In this document: piece by piece, positions 28,809 to 37,236 of the stretch
Position numbering within the stretch: position 1 is the first letter of the stretch
Layout: each line of letters starts with the position of its first letter
Assembly: GCF_006496635.1 (NCBI RefSeq)
Contig: NZ_CP022958.1
Location: forward strand, 3,038,001 to 3,102,000
Reading direction: 5' to 3'
Origin: Azoarcus sp. DD4
GTDB taxonomy: Bacteria > Pseudomonadota > Gammaproteobacteria > Burkholderiales > Rhodocyclaceae
DNA length: 64,000 nt
The notes under the pieces: generated by a model
Seen by the model: the letters and a program-made list of their open reading frames with translations, nothing else
The model's database searches: none
What the model was told of the DNA's origin: nothing
Position numbers and translations under genes: made by a program

Positions 28809-30893
28809 TCAGACCTTGAAGCGCGCGATCGCGCGATCGAGGTTGTGCGACACCCCGGCAAGCGTCTTCGAGGCGCCCGCCACGCTGTTCACCGCCGCCG
28901 CGCCCTCCTCCGCCATTTCGGCGATCTTCTCGACATTGCGCGAGATCGCGTTGGCCGACGCCGACTGCTCGCCCGTCGCCGACGCGATGTCCGCCACCAG
29001 TTGCAGGCTGCGCTCGGTCGCGCCCTGGATGGCGGCCAGCGCCGCCTGGGCGGAGTGTGCCAGCTCCACGCCGACCTTCACCTGATCGTCGCCGCGACGC
29101 ACGCTGGCCACCGCATTGGCGGTTTCCACGCGCAAGGCGTCGAGAATGCTGGAGATGTCCGAGGTCGCATGGGTGGTGCGCTCGGCGAGCTTGCGCACTT
29201 CGTCGGCGACCACCGCGAATCCCCTGCCCTGTTCGCCCGCGCGCGCTGCCTCGATCGCCGCGTTGAGCGCCAGCAGGTTGGTCTGGTCGGCAATCTCCTT
29301 GATCACCGTGGCGATGCGGCCGATGTCGGCCGACGAGCTCGCCAGCTTTTCGATGGTCTCGGTGGTGGCCGCCACCATGCCGGCCAGCTTGCCGATCTCC
29401 TGGGCCGCCCTGCCGGCGGTCTCCATGCCGCGTGCCGAACAGGCGCTGGATTCGTCGGCCGCGCTCGCCGCGGCGTTCGCATGTTCGGCCACCTCGCCGA
29501 TCGCCACCGTCACTTCCTCGACGGCCGCCGCGGTCGACGATGCCGCCTCGCTCGACGCCGCCGCCCCTGCCGCGACCTGCTGGCTGGTATCGGCCAGCAC
29601 CGCCGACTGGATGTTCAGGTGCGCGGCCGAATCGCGCACCTGGATCATGATGGCCTGGGTGTTGGCCATCATGGCGTTGAAGGCGCTCGCCAGCCGGCCG
29701 ATCTCGTCGCGCCGCTCGATGGCGACGATGTGGCGCAGATCGCCGTCGCGCTGGATGGTGACGATGGCCTGCTCGAGGCGGCGGATGTCCCGCACCAGAC
29801 TGCGGACCGCACCGAAGTACAGATAGGCCGTTACCGCGAGCGCAAGCGCCAGCAGGCCGCCGAAGATCGCCAGCGCCTGCCGGTAGCGTTCGCCCGCCGC
29901 AGCCACCGCGCTGGCCGCGGTGTCGTCCTGCATCGCCAGCAGTTGCTCGACTTCCTCCACCACCTTGAGATACTCCGGCACGGCTTCCTGCCCGGCCAGC
30001 CGCAGGGCGCCCGCGCTATCGCCCGTCAGCAGGCGCTGCCGTCCGTCTTCGATGGCGGCGAACACCTTTTCGATGTTCGGCCGCAGGACGTCGATCACGC
30101 CCAGTTCCGCCGTGCCATGGCTGGTCTGCTGGTAGCGCTGCCACTGCGCGCGGGCACGCTGCACCGATTCGCCGATCTGATCGGCGTGCCATTGCACCGG
30201 CGCACCCGCGGCCGCCCCGAGCGCGAGATTGAGCCGTGCCCGGTTGTTCTGCGAACGCAGGTCGGACAGCAAGCCGACCGGAATCATGTTGTCGGCGTGC
30301 ACCGTCTGCAGCGAGGCGCTGGCAGCCTTCAGCCCGCTGAAGCCGACGACACCGACCGCCAGCACCGCGAGCAGGATCGCTGCCATGCCGAGGCCGAAAC
30401 GCGCGCCCAGCTGCAGCCCGCCCAGCCAGCCGAGCGGCCCCACGCGCTGAACCCGACCGTCGCGGATGACGAGGCCGCGTGCCCGCCCCTCGCGGAAACG
30501 TCGATACAGGACGTCTACCGCCTTGACCACCCCCGGATCGGCTCGCCGGCGCACCGATTCGTAACCGACCACCGCACCGTTCTCGCGTACCGGCGAGGCG
30601 AAGGCGTGCACCCAGTAGTAGCCGCCGTCCTTGCGCCGGTTCTTGACGTAACCGTTCCAGGGCCTGCCGGCCTTGAAGCAGCGCCACAGGTCTTCGAAAG
30701 CCTCGCGCGGCATGTCCGGATGGCGCACGAGGTTATGTGGCTGGCCGATCAGCTCTTCGCGGCTGAAGCCCGACAGCGCGACGAACAGATCGTTGGCCTC
30801 GAGTATGCGTCCGCTCGGATCCGTCCGCGAATAGATGAATTCGCCGTCGGGTACCGGCGTCTCCACATTGTTTACCGGCAGGTTGGTCCGCAT
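28809..30893 (-). CDS. PAS-containing Aer-like methyl-accepting chemotaxis protein
   Basis: The product is a 694-residue chemoreceptor. An N-terminal Aer-type PAS domain (about residues 15-120, SGRILEANDLFVALSGFSRE, then LIGQPHNLVRHPDMP) suggests redox/energy taxis. Two hydrophobic segments (about 165-190 and 345-365) flank a roughly 150-residue helical domain. A HAMP segment precedes the MCP signalling domain with the highly conserved hairpin tip EAARAGEQGRGFAVVADEVR. No CheR-binding pentapeptide is present (C-terminus RFKV). AGAGG precedes the ATG, and a good sigma70 promoter lies upstream. Confidence 0.93.
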   Translation of the reverse strand: MRTNLPVNNVETPVPDGEFIYSRTDPSGRILEANDLFVALSGFSREELIGQPHNLVRHPDMPREAFEDLWRCFKAGRPWNGYVKNRRKDGGYYWVHAFASPVRENGAVVGYESVRRRADPGVVKAVDVLYRRFREGRARGLVIRDGRVQRVGPLGWLGGLQLGARFGLGMAAILLAVLAVGVVGFSGLKAASASLQTVHADNMIPVGLLSDLRSQNNRARLNLALGAAAGAPVQWHADQIGESVQRARAQWQRYQQTSHGTAELGVIDVLRPNIEKVFAAIEDGRQRLLTGDSAGALRLAGQEAVPEYLKVVEEVEQLLAMQDDTAASAVAAAGERYRQALAIFGGLLALALAVTAYLYFGAVRSLVRDIRRLEQAIVTIQRDGDLRHIVAIERRDEIGRLASAFNAMMANTQAIMIQVRDSAAHLNIQSAVLADTSQQVAAGAAASSEAASSTAAAVEEVTVAIGEVAEHANAAASAADESSACSARGMETAGRAAQEIGKLAGMVAATTETIEKLASSSADIGRIATVIKEIADQTNLLALNAAIEAARAGEQGRGFAVVADEVRKLAERTTHATSDISSILDALRVETANAVASVRRGDDQVKVGVELAHSAQAALAAIQGATERSLQLVADIASATGEQSASANAISRNVEKIAEMAEEGAAAVNSVAGASKTLAGVSHNLDRAIARFKV

Positions 30894-30929
30894 TTTTCCT
30901 CTCCCTGTTACGTATGCGTTTTTTGTATG

Positions 30930-30958
30930 AATCTAGGCGATGCATAGCGCAATGTTAA
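30930..30958 (-). promoter_or_regulatory. Sigma70 promoter for the Aer-like chemoreceptor
   Basis: Read on the minus strand, TTAACA (30958-30953), a 17-nt spacer and TAGATT (30935-30930) form a good sigma70 promoter 37 nt before the start codon. I looked for a flagellar sigma28 promoter here and did not find one. Confidence 0.5.
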
Positions 30959-31040
30959 GGGGGTATGCGAATAGGAAAACCCGTATCGGATAAGGGGAAT
31001 ACCGCAAATACAACACTGCCGTCGCAAACCGCCGCGGCGC

Positions 31041-31817
31041 TCAGTGTGCATCGGCCGCCGTTTCATCGTCGGCTGGCTGGCCGTGGTCGAGGCAGGCGCG
31101 CAGGGCGGTGGCGATGCCGTCGGCCATGCGCGCCTGGTAGGCGCTGTCGGACAGCAGCAGCTCCTCCTGCCGGTTACGGATCACCCCGGCCTCGAACAGC
31201 ACCGCCGGCATGCGCGCATGGCGCAGCACGGCAAGCGTGTCGTAGTAATGCACGGCATGGGTCTCGTCAGCGTATTCGCGCCGGTTGCCGTTCTTGTGGG
31301 TGGGCAGGTAGCCGAGCCGCTGCAGGCGGGCGCCGATGACACGCGCACACAGGATGCTGCGCGCGGTGGCCGGATTGCCGCGCGACACGAACAGCGAATG
31401 GCCGGCATGGTCGTCGTTGTAGGCCTCGCGCCGGCCGGCCCATTCCCAGGCGTGCAGCTCGTGTTGGCCCACCGAATCGTGGTGGATGGAAAGCAGGAAA
31501 TCCGCTCCCTCGGCCTGCGCCGGGCGCGCCCGCAAGCTGCCGATCAGGCCATCGGCATTGATCAGCCGGACGGCGAATCCCTGCGCCTCGAGCGCGGCCG
31601 TAACCTCGCGTGCCAGCGCCAGATTGAAACTGAACTCGCTGCGCCCGCGCGCGCTGGTCGCGCCCGGCTCCGCCAGCGTATGGCCCACATCGACAGCTAT
31701 CGTGGTGACACGCCGCTCCGCCGCCGTCTCGCCGGCCGACACGGCAGTCGTGCCGAGCAGCGGCGCTGCTGCCAGCAACAGGCATCGCAACCGCGGAATC
31801 AGGGGCAACATGCGCAT
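31041..31817 (-). CDS. N-acetylmuramoyl-L-alanine amidase (Amidase_3)
   Basis: This periplasmic zinc amidase cleaves the stem peptide from peptidoglycan glycan strands. The product is about 258 residues with a signal peptide (LLLAAAPLLGTTAVSA). Zinc and catalytic residues are visible in VDVGHT, RSEFSFN, LSIHHDS and VLFEAGVIRN. There is no AMIN or SPOR domain, so it is the minimal catalytic form. It starts 10 nt after the GGDEF-EAL gene; ATG 31817 and ATG 31811 are both possible. It is the third gene of the operon. Confidence 0.88.
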   Translation of the reverse strand: MRMLPLIPRLRCLLLAAAPLLGTTAVSAGETAAERRVTTIAVDVGHTLAEPGATSARGRSEFSFNLALAREVTAALEAQGFAVRLINADGLIGSLRARPAQAEGADFLLSIHHDSVGQHELHAWEWAGRREAYNDDHAGHSLFVSRGNPATARSILCARVIGARLQRLGYLPTHKNGNRREYADETHAVHYYDTLAVLRHARMPAVLFEAGVIRNRQEELLLSDSAYQARMADGIATALRACLDHGQPADDETAADAH

Positions 31818-31827
31818 CGACGCCCGA

Positions 31828-34506
31828 TCAGCCCCGCGCGACCAGGAAGCGCTCGCGGAACAGCTCGGCCGGCACCGGCGGACTGCACAGATAGCCTTGG
31901 TAGACGTCGCAGCCGCGCTCGGCAAGGAAATCGCGTTGCGCCTCGGTCTCCACGCCTTCGGCCAGGACCCTCAGGCCGAGACCGCGCGCCAGCTCGATGA
32001 TGGTGGCAGTGAGCTGGACGTCGTTCTGGTCGTGCGGGATGTCGGTGATGAAGCTGCGGTCGATCTTGAGCTTGTTCACCGGGAAACGCTTGAGGTAGGA
32101 CAGCGACGAATAGCCGGTGCCGAAGTCGTCGATCGCCAGCCGCAGGCCCAGGCTTTTCAGCTCGTGCAGGAAGGCGAGCGCCTCCTCGCCGCGCTGCATC
32201 AGGCCGCTCTCGGTGATCTCCAGTTCGAGCTTCTCCGGCGGAAACCCGGTCTCGGCCAGGACGAGGCGCAGCTGCTCCGCGACACCGCCCCGCCGGATCT
32301 CCTCCGACGAAAGATTCACCGCCAGCAGCTCGAATTCGAGCCCTTCCTCCAGCCAGGCGCGACCCTGCCGGCAGACCTCGCGCTGCACCCAGCGGCCCAG
32401 CTCGACGATCATCCCGCTTTCTTCCAGCACCGGGATGAACTCGGCCGGCCCGATCGGCGGCCCGCCGTCGCGGCGCAGACGCACCAGCGCCTCGGCGCCG
32501 AGGATGCGGCCGGAATCCAGCCGGACCAGCGGCTGGTAATGCATCTCGAACAAGGATTCGTCGAGCGCACGGCGCAACCTGGATTCGAGCGCAAGCCGGG
32601 TGTTGGCCACGCGGGTGAGCTCTTCCTGGTAGTAACGGAAGGTATTGCGCCCCAGCCGCTTGGCCTCGTACATCGCCGCATCGGCGTCCTGGATGAGTTC
32701 GGCAGCGGTGGCGCCGTCGCCGGGGAAGAGGCTGATGCCTATGCTGGCCTTGGTATAGATCTCCTTGCCGCTGCGCAGCACGAAGGGCTGATCGAGCGCG
32801 GCCAGCAGATCGCGCGCCAGGCTGCCTGCATCGGCGGGATCACGCAGGTTCTCGAGCACCAGCAGGAACTCGTCGCCACCGTGACGGCCCAGGGTGTCGT
32901 CGCGCCGCAGGCGCGCCCGCAAGCGCTCGGCGACCGCCGCCAGCAACTCGTCGCCGAGTTCGTGGCCGAGCGCATCGTTGATGTTCTTGAAGCGGTCGAG
33001 GTCGAACAGCATCACCGCCACCTGCCCCTCCTCGCGCCGCGCGGTCTCGATCGCGTGTTCTAGCCTGTCGCTCATCAGCATGCGGTTAGGCAGGTCGGTC
33101 AGGAGGTCGTAGTGGGCCAGATGGCTGACCCGCTCCTCGAATTGCCGCAGCTGGCTGATGTCGGTGAATACGCCCACGTAGTGGGATGCGCCGTCGCCAT
33201 CTCGACCGCCCACCGCGCTGATCGACATCCAGTGCGGCGCCACCTCGCCGTTGCGGCAGCGGTTCCAGATCTCGCCCTGCCAGTGGCCGGCATTGATCAG
33301 TGCCGACCACATCGCCCGGTAGAAGGCCGCATCGTGCCGGCCGGACCTCAGCATGCGCGGCGTGTTGCCGATCGCCTCTTCCTCGGTGTAACCGGTGATC
33401 GTGCTGAAGGCGCGGTTCACCGACTGGATGCTACCCCTGAGGTCGGTCACGATCACACCATCGCGGGTGCCCTCCAGCGCCACCGAGTGGAGCCTTATGC
33501 GCTCGTCGGCGCGGCGCCGCTCGGTCACGTCGCGGCTCACCCACACCACCTGGGGCAGCGCGTCCACCGGCGACACCCTGGCCTCGAACCAGCGCCGGCC
33601 GCCTGCCAGGTCCAGGCTGTATTCGTAACGCACCACGCGACGCTCGGCGAGCGCCTCGCCTATCACCCGCACGAAGCCCTCGGCGACGTCCGGCGCGAAG
33701 TAGTCGAACACCGAGGCACCGATCAGGCGTTCCCGTCCACCTCCGGCCAGCGCCCGCCTGGCACCGAACACTTCAAGATAACGACCGTCGCTGTCCAGCA
33801 TGAAGGCGACGTCCGGCATGGCGAAGACGAAGGCACGCAGACGCGCCTCGCTGTCGACCACCTTGAGCACAGCATCGCGTTGATGCGCGGTCGCGCGCCA
33901 GCGCAAGGCCACCACGGCCAGCATCATCAGCGCCAGCAGCAGGCCGACGAGGCGGTCGAGTTCGCGCTGGAACCGGTAGCGGGCGTTCATGTCGGCCAGC
34001 AGCACGTTTTCGACCTTGAGGCCGGCCTCGCTCAGCGTCGCGTGCAGGATGCGCAGCTCCAGCCCGGAACCATCCTGCGGATGCGCGACCCGCGCCCGTA
34101 CCCGCCCGGCCATTTCTTCGAGCACACGGACATAGTCGTCGACCGCCGCCTGCAGCGCCGCCGAGGGCGGACGATCCAGCGCAAGATCGCCCAAGCGGCT
34201 GCCTGCACTGACAATGGCACGTGCGGCCTGCAGCGCGTGTTCCAGATTGGCAAGCACCAACGCTGCAGAACTGCCCGGATCGCCCTGCAGCAGCCTTTCG
34301 GTGAAGAGTTCGGCCTGCAGGGAATGAACGCGCGACTGCGCCAGCCGGTCCAGCGGCACCACGCTGTCGCGCAAGGCGTTATCCCAGCGCGCCGAAGACC
34401 AGCCGGTGAGCACCAAGGCCACCACAGCCAGTGCGGTAATCGCGAGCAGCACCAGCGAGCCGCTGTACTGCATCACCCGCCCGACATCGTGTCTCACCGG
34501 AAACAC
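31828..34506 (-). CDS. Membrane PAS/PAS/GGDEF/EAL c-di-GMP signalling protein
   Basis: The product is an 892-residue inner-membrane protein. One N-terminal helix (about 12-34), a roughly 150-residue periplasmic helical domain and a second helix (about 188-204) are followed by two PAS domains (about 215-335 and 340-455). The GGDEF domain has GRHGGDEF and an RxxD site (RRDD) 5 residues before GGDEF. The EAL domain has EALVRL, LAVNLSSEEI, LEITES, DDFGTGYSSLSYL and KIDRSF. Both catalytic motifs are intact. Its start overlaps the periplasmic binding-protein gene by 13 nt, so the two are coupled. Confidence 0.92.
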   Translation of the reverse strand: MFPVRHDVGRVMQYSGSLVLLAITALAVVALVLTGWSSARWDNALRDSVVPLDRLAQSRVHSLQAELFTERLLQGDPGSSAALVLANLEHALQAARAIVSAGSRLGDLALDRPPSAALQAAVDDYVRVLEEMAGRVRARVAHPQDGSGLELRILHATLSEAGLKVENVLLADMNARYRFQRELDRLVGLLLALMMLAVVALRWRATAHQRDAVLKVVDSEARLRAFVFAMPDVAFMLDSDGRYLEVFGARRALAGGGRERLIGASVFDYFAPDVAEGFVRVIGEALAERRVVRYEYSLDLAGGRRWFEARVSPVDALPQVVWVSRDVTERRRADERIRLHSVALEGTRDGVIVTDLRGSIQSVNRAFSTITGYTEEEAIGNTPRMLRSGRHDAAFYRAMWSALINAGHWQGEIWNRCRNGEVAPHWMSISAVGGRDGDGASHYVGVFTDISQLRQFEERVSHLAHYDLLTDLPNRMLMSDRLEHAIETARREEGQVAVMLFDLDRFKNINDALGHELGDELLAAVAERLRARLRRDDTLGRHGGDEFLLVLENLRDPADAGSLARDLLAALDQPFVLRSGKEIYTKASIGISLFPGDGATAAELIQDADAAMYEAKRLGRNTFRYYQEELTRVANTRLALESRLRRALDESLFEMHYQPLVRLDSGRILGAEALVRLRRDGGPPIGPAEFIPVLEESGMIVELGRWVQREVCRQGRAWLEEGLEFELLAVNLSSEEIRRGGVAEQLRLVLAETGFPPEKLELEITESGLMQRGEEALAFLHELKSLGLRLAIDDFGTGYSSLSYLKRFPVNKLKIDRSFITDIPHDQNDVQLTATIIELARGLGLRVLAEGVETEAQRDFLAERGCDVYQGYLCSPPVPAELFRERFLVARG

Positions 34507-35393
34507 CGCGCATCCCCCTGTGCTCCACCCGGCAGCTCTGCCGCGGTAAAGCCGAAGCGGGCAATCAACTCCATATGCTCGCGCGAACCCAGCCAGTTGC
34601 CCAGCGCCTCATCCACCGCGTCGCGCAGGTCGCCGTCCTGCGGACGAAAGGCGAAAGCCGGCCTGCCGGGCAGCGGCGCGGGCTCGGCGACCAGGGGCGA
34701 AATCACCTCCAGCCCCCCGGTATTCGCCAGTGCATGGCGCAGCGACACCGACGACAGCGCGAAGGCGTCGATCCGGCCGCTGCGGAGCGCAGCAAGCGCA
34801 CTCCAGGGATCGGGAAAGGCGACCAGACGCTCCAGCGGTACGCCGGCCAGGCGTGCCTCGTCGTGTTCGACGGCACCGGCTATCACCCCCAGCCGTGCCG
34901 CCGGATGGCGCAGCAGGTCGGCGTGGCCATGCAGGGCGAGCGGATTGCCGGCCACTACCGCGAATGCCGGGCACACCCGCGCGGTCGGGCGCGAGAACAG
35001 CATGTGGCGGGCACGCTCCGGCGTGATGAAGAGTCCGGACACGATGACGTCGATGCGGCCCGCCGCCAACTCGTGCTGCAGGCTGCCGAACTCGGCGTGC
35101 ACCCATTCGATGCGCCCCGGGCCCAGCCTGGCGAGCACCCGGCGGAAGACCTCCGGCGCCTCGCCGCTGACCTTGCCCTCGGCATCGAGCAGGGCGAAGG
35201 GCGGTTCGAGCGCATAGCCGGCGCGCACCACGTCCCCCTCCTGCACACGCCGGAGCGGGGAAGAAGCCTGCTCGCCGAAGGCCAGCCATTGCGTCACCGC
35301 CGCCGTTGCCACGATGACAAGCAGCGAGGCGAGATGGGTGAGTTTGAGGGAGTCCTTGATCACTGTCCTATCATCGTACAGGCCGGCCGGCAT
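34494..35393 (-). CDS. Family-3 periplasmic solute-binding protein
   Basis: The product is an SBP_bac_3-type protein of about 299 residues with an N-terminal signal-anchor (LTHLASLLVIVATAAVTQWL). The ligand-binding core is seen in RAGYALEPPFALLDAEGKVS, IDVIVSGLFITPERARHMLF and LRSGRIDAFALSSVSLRHAL. No ABC permease or ATPase genes are nearby. Being translationally coupled to a membrane GGDEF-EAL protein, it may sense a small molecule for c-di-GMP signalling rather than transport it. The start is uncertain: ATG 35393, ATG 35405 and GTG 35363 are all possible and none has an ideal ribosome-binding site. Confidence 0.82.
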   Translation of the reverse strand: MPAGLYDDRTVIKDSLKLTHLASLLVIVATAAVTQWLAFGEQASSPLRRVQEGDVVRAGYALEPPFALLDAEGKVSGEAPEVFRRVLARLGPGRIEWVHAEFGSLQHELAAGRIDVIVSGLFITPERARHMLFSRPTARVCPAFAVVAGNPLALHGHADLLRHPAARLGVIAGAVEHDEARLAGVPLERLVAFPDPWSALAALRSGRIDAFALSSVSLRHALANTGGLEVISPLVAEPAPLPGRPAFAFRPQDGDLRDAVDEALGNWLGSREHMELIARFGFTAAELPGGAQGDARCFR

Positions 35394-35436
35394 TGCCAAC
35401 CGCATACGCCGGCATGTTGCGGCACAGGGGATACTA

Positions 35437-35530
35437 GCCTGCAGGTCGCAGGCTGCGAATTGGTGATTTCGGCAATTCGCCTTGCGATCTTGCCGTGGCA
35501 GGCGCAAAAGGCTATTGAGTCTGCTTTTGC
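35437..35530. promoter_or_regulatory. Three consecutive inverted repeats in the divergent promoter region
   Basis: This spacer carries GCCTGC-N5-GCAGGC (35437-35453), GCGAATTG-N10-CAATTCGC (35455-35480) and GCAAAAG-N13-CTTTTGC (35504-35530), all perfect. They could be operators shared by the divergent genes, or stem-loops in the leader RNA of the deaminase gene that starts 25 nt later. Confidence 0.45.
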
Positions 35531-35555
35531 CACCGCCGCACTGGAGCTTCGTCCG

Positions 35556-36935
35556 ATGACACGCACCCTGCTCGTCCGCAATGCCCTGCTCGTCGCCACC
35601 CAGGACGAGCACAGGCGCGAAATCGCCGACGGCGCGGTAATGATCCGCGACCGCCGCATCGTCGCCGTCGGTCCCACTGGCGAACTGCCCGACAACGCGG
35701 ACGAGGTGATCGACGCCAGCGGCTGTGTCGTCATTCCCGGCCTGGTGAACACCCATCACCACATGTACCAGACACTGACGCGCGCGGTGCCCGGCGCGCA
35801 GGACTGCGAGCTGTTCGCCTGGCTCCGGCGCCTCTACCCCATCTGGGCCGGAATCACGCCGGAGATGATCCGGGTCTCCACCCAGACCGCGATGGCCGAA
35901 CTCATCCTGTCCGGCTGCACCACCGCATCCGACCATCTGTATCTCTACCCCAACGGCTGCCGGCTCGAAGACGCGATCGAGGCCGCCGCGGAGATCGGCA
36001 TGCGCTTCCATGCCTGCCGCGGCTCGATGAGCGTGGGCGAATCGCAGGGCGGCCTGCCGCCCGATCGCCTGGTCGAGGACGAGGCTGCCATCCTCGCCGA
36101 CTCGCAGCGCCTGATCGAACGCTGGCACGACCCGGCCGACGGCGCCATGCTGCGCATCGCGCTCGCACCCTGTTCGCCCTTCTCGGTGTCGCAGGACCTG
36201 ATGCGCGAATCGGCCGCAATGGCACGCCACTACGGCGTCGGCCTGCACACCCATCTCGCCGAGACCGTCGGCGACGTCGCCTACAGCCGCGAACGCTTCG
36301 GTCGCACGCCGGCACAGTACGCCGAAGAACTCGGCTGGACCGGCGAAGGCGTGTGGCACGCCCACTGCGTCTGCCTCGACGACCACGGCATCGATCTGTT
36401 CGCCCGCACCCGTACCGGGGTTGCGCACTGCCCCTCGTCCAACATGCGGCTGGGCTCCGGCATCGCACCGGTGCGCCGCATGCGCGATGCCGGCGTGCCG
36501 GTCGGCCTGGGCGTGGACGGATCGGCCTCCAACGATGCCGGCCACCTGCTGCTCGAAGCCCGCATGGCAATGCTGCTCGCCCGCGTGCGCGACACCGGCG
36601 ACGGCAGCGGCGACCCTGCCGCGCTGGGCGCGCGCGAGGCGCTGGACATCGCCACCCGTGGCGGTGCGGCGGCGCTCGGCCGCAAGGACATCGGCAGCCT
36701 GGCGCCCGGCAAGTGTGCCGACCTGGCGATCTTCGACGTCTCGGGCGTCGCTCATGCCGGGGCGCTGCACGATCCGCTCGCGGCGCTCCTGTTCGCCGCG
36801 CCGACCGGCGTCAAGCACAGCATCATCGACGGCCGGCCGGTGGTGCGCGACGGCGTGCTGTTACCGGTGGATACCGGCCGCCTGGTTGAAGCCCACAACC
36901 GCCTCGCGCGACAATTGCTTACCGCAGCGCGCTGA
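35556..36935 (+). CDS. 8-oxoguanine deaminase
   Basis: This 459-residue amidohydrolase is of the ATZ/TRZ type, closest in my recognition to 8-oxoguanine deaminase, which makes urate from 8-oxoguanine. Motifs are VIPGLVNTHHHMYQTLTRAV (N-terminal metal site), GCTTASDHLYLYPNG, HTHLAETVGD, WHAHCVCLDD, VAHCPSSNMRLGSG and the metal aspartate in GLGVDGSASND. ATG 35556 has GGAG 10 nt upstream; the frame stays open far upstream but that part is antisense to the binding-protein gene. It complements guaD and xdh in purine catabolism. Another ring deaminase of this family remains possible. Confidence 0.85.
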   Translation: MTRTLLVRNALLVATQDEHRREIADGAVMIRDRRIVAVGPTGELPDNADEVIDASGCVVIPGLVNTHHHMYQTLTRAVPGAQDCELFAWLRRLYPIWAGITPEMIRVSTQTAMAELILSGCTTASDHLYLYPNGCRLEDAIEAAAEIGMRFHACRGSMSVGESQGGLPPDRLVEDEAAILADSQRLIERWHDPADGAMLRIALAPCSPFSVSQDLMRESAAMARHYGVGLHTHLAETVGDVAYSRERFGRTPAQYAEELGWTGEGVWHAHCVCLDDHGIDLFARTRTGVAHCPSSNMRLGSGIAPVRRMRDAGVPVGLGVDGSASNDAGHLLLEARMAMLLARVRDTGDGSGDPAALGAREALDIATRGGAAALGRKDIGSLAPGKCADLAIFDVSGVAHAGALHDPLAALLFAAPTGVKHSIIDGRPVVRDGVLLPVDTGRLVEAHNRLARQLLTAAR

Positions 36936-36968
36936 ATCCGCGCCATACCAACCACACAAGGACACGCC

Positions 36969-37223
36969 ATGCGCGCCCGCCTCGCCATTGCCTTCGCACT
37001 TGTTGCCGCCCTCGCAGCGTGCAGCAAGCTGACCCCGGAAAACTACGACAAGATCAGGATGGGCATGCGTTACACCGAAGTGAAGGCCATTCTCGGCGAG
37101 CCTGCGCGCTGCAACGACGTCCTCGCGGTCAAGGCCTGCACCTGGGGCGACGACAAGCGCTACATCAACGTCAATTTCGTCGCCGACCAGGTGGTGCTGT
37201 TCAACTCGGCCAACCTGCGCTGA
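36969..37223 (+). CDS. Small SmpA/OmlA-like lipoprotein (DUF3862-like)
   Basis: This 84-residue precursor has a lipoprotein signal (ALVAALAAC, lipobox LAAC at residue 18). A short mature domain with the BLIP/SmpA-like pattern NYDKIRMGMRYTEVKAILGE, a Cys pair (RCNDVLAVKAC) and a TWGDDKRYINVNF strand follows. Such proteins are envelope lipoproteins of unknown function. It follows the 8-oxoguanine deaminase by 33 nt and may be cotranscribed. Confidence 0.82.
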   Translation: MRARLAIAFALVAALAACSKLTPENYDKIRMGMRYTEVKAILGEPARCNDVLAVKACTWGDDKRYINVNFVADQVVLFNSANLR

Positions 37224-37236
37224 CGCGGAGCCCGCT

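Noticed and set aside
30894..31040. Flagellar sigma28 promoter for the chemoreceptor gene
   Set aside because: No TAAAGTTT-like -35 with a GCCGATAA-like -10 at proper spacing was found. A sigma70 promoter was found instead.
34494..35393. Treating the family-3 binding protein as part of an ABC importer
   Set aside because: No permease or ATPase gene is adjacent. Overlap with a GGDEF-EAL gene suggests a sensing role instead.
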